This document shows positions 58,613 through 64,000 of a DNA stretch of 64,000 nt, in pieces (the stretch's first letter is position 1; each line of letters starts with the position of its first letter). Made by a program: the position numbers and the translations under genes. Below the pieces are notes generated by a model. The model had not been told where the DNA came from and did not search any database. It saw only the letters and a program-made list of their open reading frames with translations. Source of the stretch: Clavulina sp. PMI_390. Its lineage: Eukaryota > Basidiomycota > Agaricomycetes > Cantharellales > Hydnaceae. The DNA is taken from the NCBI GenBank assembly GCA_015039315.1, contig WIDE01000001.1, positions 484,422-548,421 of the forward strand. The letters run 5' to 3'.

Positions 58613-60889
58613 TTACCATCTCGCACCCCCACCTCCACTACCACCATCCTCCCCTTGACTCCCCCACACTCTCGCATTTGCGTCCACAACAGCAGCTTCA
58701 TCCTCACCACCTATCACGCGAACATCAGACTCGGCGCTTTTATTCTCTCTTGCCTTGACAACCTCCTCCGCAAGCACGCCTACCGCCTTGCGCAGATTTT
58801 GTCGGTGCTTGCCAGACACTGGGATCACGCGGAGATGACCCATCCCACTATCCGCAAGATGAGCTTTGAATAAGTCCAGCTTGGCGTGCGCGGCGCGAGC
58901 CTGTGCCTCAGTGTTGACAGCATCGTTGGTGGAGGAAGTAGAGGTCGTAGGTTGGGTTTCTCCTTCTTCTCCTGGCACGGCAGTCCCTCTAGCGGCCGTC
59001 TCCACCCCCAAATCGGCTTTGTTCACCAGCACGACCCTAGCCTGCCCGCTCAAGCCAGGCTTATAACCTTCGAGCTCATCTCGGAGCGTCCATACGTCTT
59101 CCCACGGTGCTTCCCGTGAGAAATCAACAACGTAAACGAGGACGAGCGAGCGCTCGATAGATCGCAGGAAGGAGTGACCGAGGCCGATGTTATGCGTGCC
59201 TGAGCCACGGAGGAGACCGGGGTTATCGGCAAGCGTGAAGCGAAGGAGTTCGCGTGGTGCGTCCGGCGACGAGTTCGATGCCATGAGGGATGTCTCGTTC
59301 TCTTCGTCTTCTCCTCTCCGCACATAATCGAATCCACCATCCTCCCACACACGTACCCACCCAACCTGTGGGTTGAGCGTCGTGAATGCCCACTCTCCCA
59401 CTTTGGCTCGCGCCCTTGTCAGCGCGCCCAGTAGCGTGCTCTTCCCCGCATTTGGGAGACCTACAAGGCCAACATCAGCGAGAAGTTTGAGCTCCAGTTC
59501 CAGCTCGAGGGATTGCCCGGGCTGTCCTCTCGAGGCGAATTTGGGAGCGCGTAGGGCGGTACTGGCAAAGTAGGGGTTGCCGAACCCTGGAAGCCCACCA
59601 GAGACGAGCAAGTGAGCGCCGGCGGTGAGGGTGCGCGAATAATACGAGATATTGAGGTTTTCTTCTGGTGATGCGGGGGATGAGGAAGGTGATGATGATG
59701 AAGAGGAGGGCGGAGCAAGTGGCGTGTCATGAGCAATGTCAAGATCGAGGTAGAGTGGCGGTCGCGTAGCTTGCAGCCACCTTTGCTCGCGCTTCATTGC
59801 ACGGCGCTGTCGACGCAGAGCCTTCTCGGCTTGCATGAACTCGGGCGAGTTTTGATTTGTATCGTCAAAGCCAGGATAGTGTACCCAGAGCTTCGATCGA
59901 TCATCCTCTTCCTCATCCTGGTACAACTGAGCTGCCTGGTTTCCTGGCTCTCCTTCAGGCGACGACTCACTTGAGAGTGCCCGCTGTTCAGTCGGTTTCA
60001 CAATTTGGCGAACTACAGTGCCCACGGGGACGTCGATGAACGTATCCTCGATTTTGGCACCATGCTGAAATCCACCTTTGCCATTTCGTCCGTTTGGAGC
60101 ACGAACAGTATTGGGGATGTTGGCGAGCGATGTGAGATGTGAGACGGCGCGTATGTAGACGGACCCGCCACGCGAGCCATTCCCCCCTGAGGGAGGGCCG
60201 TTTGGCTTGAATTTTTCTCGATGGAAGGCGCAACAACCATCGCCTCCCTTGCCTGTTCAGTTAGTGTGGTCGAAGGCAAGTTGCGGAAAGTGGGCAATCG
60301 ACAGTCCCAGGAAAGTATGAGTGAAACGATGTTTGGTATTGGAATGACAAGGAGACAGGTTCCGGTTCCATGTTCGAGTTCAAAGCATGTGAAGTGTGCA
60401 CAAAGTATATGAGTTGTTCCATTGACAGACGAGTAACATGACGGAGTAGAGGCTCACCACCAGCAACAGTGACGAAACAATGGTCTACGAATGCGTGGCC
60501 CTGAGGAGCAGTGGTTCGATATCGGATTTGATCAATGACCGCTCAGTACGAAGCCCATGATGGGGGGGCCTGGAAGCAAAATGCCCAGTCATGGGACTGA
60601 CCTCTTGCGTACGTTTCCATTCAGCTTTGCGCTTCCGTGTCAGCGCTCTGTGGCTCTCCCGTTCATCGGTATCATTGAAGGAGGAGAAGCTGCTCGAGTT
60701 CTCATGACCAGAAGTGTGGGAATCAAGGGAAGGAGACAGAACAGGTTTCGAAGTGGATGCAAAGGTGCGTGCTGCAGGCTTGACGCGTCGGCAGGCCACA
60801 GAACGACCAAAGGAAGAGCTAGACGTGGCAATGGACTGTGCTTGACATGCGAGGCGAGATGTAGAGGGACCTGTCAACGTGCGGTACAT
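58613..60889 (-). CDS. MTG2: Mitochondrial Obg-type GTPase MTG2
   Basis: MTG2 is a GTPase needed for assembly of the large mitochondrial ribosomal subunit. The start at 60889 gives MYRTLTGPSTSRLACQAQSI, an Arg/Ser/Ala-rich presequence for mitochondrial import. After introns near 60500-60600 and 60260-60440 the Obg domain follows: GHAFVDHCFVTVAGGKGGDG, FHREKFKPNGPPSGGNGSRG, GSVYIRAVSHLTSLANIPNT and KGGFQHGAKIEDTFIDVPVG. An insert rich in charged residues and Ser splits the Obg fold. The G domain has G1 LADVGLVGLPNAGKSTLLGA, G3 ADNPGLLRGSG (usually DxPGL), G4 VLVNKAD and G5-like VIPVSGK. A short Gly-rich end closes at the stop 58613. Length is about 640 residues, larger than bacterial Obg because of the insert and presequence. 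Confidence 0.93.
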
Positions 60890-61281
60890 TGGCGGAAGTC
60901 TGGGGAAGATTTGCCCTTTGCGCAGACTTGGTTCCTGTCAAGTAGCTGTGTTGGCAAAAAAAAAAAAAAGAGGGCCAAATCGCAAAATTGCAGCAGAAAC
61001 CGCGTCGAGACTGGCGCGCGCTGTTGGGGCGTGCTTTTGTATAACCAAAGGACAGTGCACAGACACAAGATGACGAGGAGCGTGACAGGAGAGGCGCAAT
61101 GAACGGTCGAGGGCAGGTGTGACAGGTGTGTGACGTGGTTAATCCCTTCGCCTCTTAATGTAGAAAGTTGGGCGGTCGGGGCCCATCTGCCGGCAGATTT
61201 GTCCTTTTATAACACAGACACATATAACATACAGAACCCATCTGGTGCTGTTGCTCACCACCCTTCTCGCCCCCATCGACC
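60890..61281. other. Divergent promoter region between MTG2 and the coiled-coil membrane protein gene
   Basis: These 392 bp carry a run of about 13 A residues near 60957-60969 and a TATA-like TTTTATAA at 61205-61212. No separate gene is supported. Confidence 0.5.
61205..61212 (+). promoter_or_regulatory. TATA-like element of the coiled-coil membrane protein gene
   Basis: TTTTATAA lies 70-77 bp before the ATG at 61282. Confidence 0.35.
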
Positions 61282-63938
61282 ATGGCGTCGACGCGCGTGG
61301 AGGCCACGACGACTCGACGACGCAAGTCTGCACTCCCTGTTGACGATGGCTTGGACGCAGGCACCTTGCCTGTGCCACGCTCCAGGGCTCGGGAGCGCCA
61401 ATCGACTACAGCGCGCAAAACCAGTCGAGGCCGCCGCCAGCACCAAGGCCACGATGACGAGCATGACCACGAACACGAACACACGAATGATGCCTTTTGG
61501 CTCGATGGACCCCTTGCGCTGACTCTGCTGCCTCCGCTGGGCTCATTCCTGACCGGAGGTTCGTATTCGCTACTCCCCATTCACTTTTTAATTTTTCTTC
61601 TTATTCATTCGCAACGTGTCCTTTAGGTGACTGGCTCCGCGATGGCCTCGTCCTCGCTCTGCTCTTCTAGTAAGCGCCCGCTATGAGGGGTGACCAACTT
61701 GACACACATGGCTCATGACGTCGTCTTTCTCTCCATGTTCGATGCGCTACGAACAGTTATCTCCGGGCCTTGATCAAAAGTACGCCGCTTAGCTGTTGCT
61801 CTGCCATTCACGTTTGCTGATCTCCACTTGACTGCCAGCACCATGGGAGCTCTACCTCAAAGCGCGAGCTCGCAGACCTCCTCCCAGCATGCAACTCGAG
61901 AGCGATGAAGACCTTGAGCCAGAACACATTCGCAAAATCCGTGACCTTGCACGGTCAGAGCTGCGTTTAGCTGAGATCGTGCGTCCTGCATCTTTCTACC
62001 TCCCCACCGCTACGATCACTCACTCGTTGTCTACGGCCTACTATTCCTTTTGGATCGATGATTGCTCACTGACACCACCCCTCGTGACGCGTGCGACAAT
62101 CAAATCATCGACACTCTTTCTACCTATATGGTTCGCGGACATTTGCCCCCGCACTCGGGCTTTGACACATGTATGCTCCCATGGACCTGTCAACCACTTG
62201 GCACCATGGCATACGTGGTTACCCCGCTATCGGCCATCCAATCTCCTGTTCATCCGATGACAATCCTGGTGACGACAATCCTGACGATGACGATGGGCCA
62301 CAGGCTTATCTCGGGCTCTGTCTCCTTACGCCGTTCCTCGGAGTCCTCCTCCTCCGCTGGGGCGCCTCTCTCCTAGGCGCCGATACCTCCCTCACCTGGT
62401 TCTCCACCGGATTGTTCACTCTGGCCACGGGCCTCCGCCCCTGGCGGCACCTTGTTCAGCTAATTGTCACACGCACCGACTCTCTCCATGATATTGTCCA
62501 TCATCCGTTGGTCATTCCTCCCGAGGCTACCCGCCTCTCTACGGAGGGGCTGGATGCAGTTGGAGCTGAGCGCTTGGACGCGATCCATGATGCACTCGAG
62601 GAGCTTCGCACAGCACATGACCGCCAGGTGGCTAAACAAGAGCGAGCCCTAGCCGGAGTCACTCAGACCCAGCGGGCTCAGGCGCAGAAACATCAAGATG
62701 CGCTGGTAGAAGCCCAGGGTAAGGTGGACGAGCATGCGGTCGCTCTCGCCGCCGCAAGGGAAGAGATTCAGTCACACATGCAAACCCTGGCTGCCCAAGT
62801 GGAAGCGCAAGCTCAGGCTGCTGCTGAAGCTGCTGCTGCCGCCGCCGCCGCAAACGCTGCGGGCGGAGATGCACCTCCAGTGTCCCCGACCGCTTCGAGT
62901 GTGACCGCCGGTCCTACCATTTCCGAGATTCAGGCTATCCTCGCACGCCTCGAGGAATCGATCGAGCACCTCGAAGCGACGTCCCGCAATAACACTCGCG
63001 CCACTGAGCTCGTACGCCTCGAGTCGACTGAGCGTGCCTCCTCCCTAACTACATCAATCGCCTCTGCGCAAGCTTCCCTAGAGGCGCTCTCAACCAAGGT
63101 TGAGGGCCTCTCTAGCGTCGTGGACAATGTGAGCCGAGATGTAGAGGGGGTAGAGCGCGATGTGACCGAGGTAAAGGCACGCGTGGGGAGTGCGAGTGCC
63201 GGAGTGACTGCAGCCAGCGCAGTAGCAGGCGATGCGATGGATATGGGAAAGAAGGCAGAGGAGAATGCGGGTGTGGCAAGGACTCTGGCGGGCGAGGCGG
63301 CTACGGCCGCGGGCAAGGCACGCGAGGGCATCCAGCTTCTCGGTCAACAAATCGAGCAACTTCAAGCCCAAGTCCAACTCCAAGCTCAGGCTCAGGTGCA
63401 GACGCAAGCCAGGGCCGGGAGGAAGGGCAGCAGTTTGGCATGGAATCCCCCACGCGATGCCGTCGACCCTTCTTCTCCCGTGTCTCCCGGCAATGTCGAT
63501 GCAAATACCTGGAACATCGCGAGCGCCTTGAGCTCTGAAGCTGCACAGCAGGCGTATAGCACGGGCCGCGAGATCTCACCTTCTGGCCGTCGCCGTCGCC
63601 AAACTGCCTCCACCTCGCCTGCTCGAGCCACCACCATCAACACTAACCCATCGAGCACTTCCGGTGCCGCGGCCCGCAAAGCTCAAGAAGCCCTCACTTA
63701 TGCGCGCTCCACGTCTCCGCTTGTCGACTCGTTGATCCATTGGGGCATCCAAGTATTGCTTGTTCCTGTCAAGCTAAGCCAGGTTCTCCTGCATCGCGTT
63801 ATTGCTGTGCTGGGAGTCGCTGCAGAACCCCGGAGTGCCGGTCCTACGGCGGCTAATGTGATGGATGGGACCGGGCTTGGTTCAGAGTTGCAGAATTTGC
63901 TCAGTCCCAAGGGAAAGGGTCAGACGCTCACACTGTAA
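61282..63938 (+). CDS. Fungal membrane protein with long alanine-rich coiled coil, function unknown
   Basis: I recognise no named domain. The start at 61282 gives MASTRVEATTTRRRKSALPV, a basic N-terminus with a His/Glu-rich stretch (DDEHDHEHEH). Exons join as GPLALTLLPPLGSFLTGGDW, LRDGLVLALLFYYLRALIKT, PWELYLKARARRPPPSMQLE and ARSELRLAEIAYLGLCLLTP, the last after an intron of about 320 nt (61979-62301). Two or three membrane segments lie in the first 170 residues (including FLGVLLLRWGASLLG and FSTGLFTLATGLRPW). Residues from about 200 to 500 are a coiled coil rich in Ala, Gln and Glu, with an Ala run (QAAAEAAAAAAAANAAGG). A hydrophobic stretch VDSLIHWGIQVLLVPVKLSQ lies near the C-terminus, and the gene ends GKGQTLTL, TAA at 63936-63938. 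Layout suggests a membrane tether or scaffold; this is inference. Confidence 0.8.
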
Positions 63939-64000
63939 GATGTGGGGCTGTTGGAGCCTTCTTCTTCATCTCACAAAATTGAAAACTTTGGGTCAACGAC

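Noticed and set aside
62930..63679. Minus-strand frames opposite the coiled-coil gene
   Set aside because: Repetitive Ala/Gln codons keep the antisense frames open; the plus-strand frame of 589 codons explains the region.
1..64000. CRISPR array, tRNA, rRNA or intact transposon
   Set aside because: I saw no regularly spaced short repeats, no tRNA-like B box with matching arms and no transposase or polymerase domain. A tRNAscan and a repeat-library search would settle this.

Overview
The window is nuclear DNA of a filamentous basidiomycete, most likely an Agaricomycete. The support is: intron-dense genes with short GT-AG introns of about 50-80 nt, a membrane protein of the DUF6534 type, an ACS-family MFS transporter, a Zn2Cys6 regulator, a small thaumatin-like secreted protein, and fungal-type TOF1, SLX1, CCT4, SEC11, PPX1 and MTG2. 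I cannot name the genus. I saw no transposase, reverse transcriptase, tRNA, rRNA or CRISPR array.

Layout. 1-7.3 kb: an aldo/keto reductase preceded by tandemly duplicated promoter DNA, a convergent DUF6534-like membrane protein gene, and the chaperonin subunit CCT4. 7.6-26.3 kb: nine head-to-tail copies (called A to I here) of one alpha/beta-hydrolase-like gene, all on the minus strand, each about 1.6 kb with about seven exons, repeating roughly every 2 kb. 26.9-46.3 kb: a gene-dense housekeeping block with SLX1 (+), an MFS transporter (-), TOF1/Swi1 (-), a DUF726 protein (+), exopolyphosphatase (-) and signal peptidase SEC11 (+). 47-56.3 kb: a large Zn2Cys6 transcription factor (-), a 3.6 kb gene-poor stretch and a thaumatin-like protein (-). 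56.3-64 kb: a stretch with possible unassigned exons, the mitochondrial Obg GTPase MTG2 (-), and a membrane-anchored coiled-coil protein (+).

The remarkable part is the nine-gene array. All copies keep the fold pattern of the fungal alpha/beta hydrolase family, with a strand and loop reading YNLIALDLPGWPG and a CPxLVxQGD-type strand. The catalytic histidine of the usual GAPH motif is Pro, Thr, Ala or Tyr in every copy. The nucleophile position of GxSxG is Ser, Thr or Ala, and eight copies carry an extra residue in the elbow. One copy (D) has an in-frame stop. Five copies share a 9-bp upstream motif, exact or with one mismatch. This looks like an expanding family of hydrolase-fold proteins with altered or lost classical catalysis.

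The other genes appear to be independent neighbours and not one pathway. SLX1 and TOF1 both act in genome maintenance and CCT4 and SEC11 in protein folding and secretion. I see no evidence of a biosynthetic cluster. Gene limits were read by hand from splice signals and protein family patterns, so internal exon edges are estimates unless stated.
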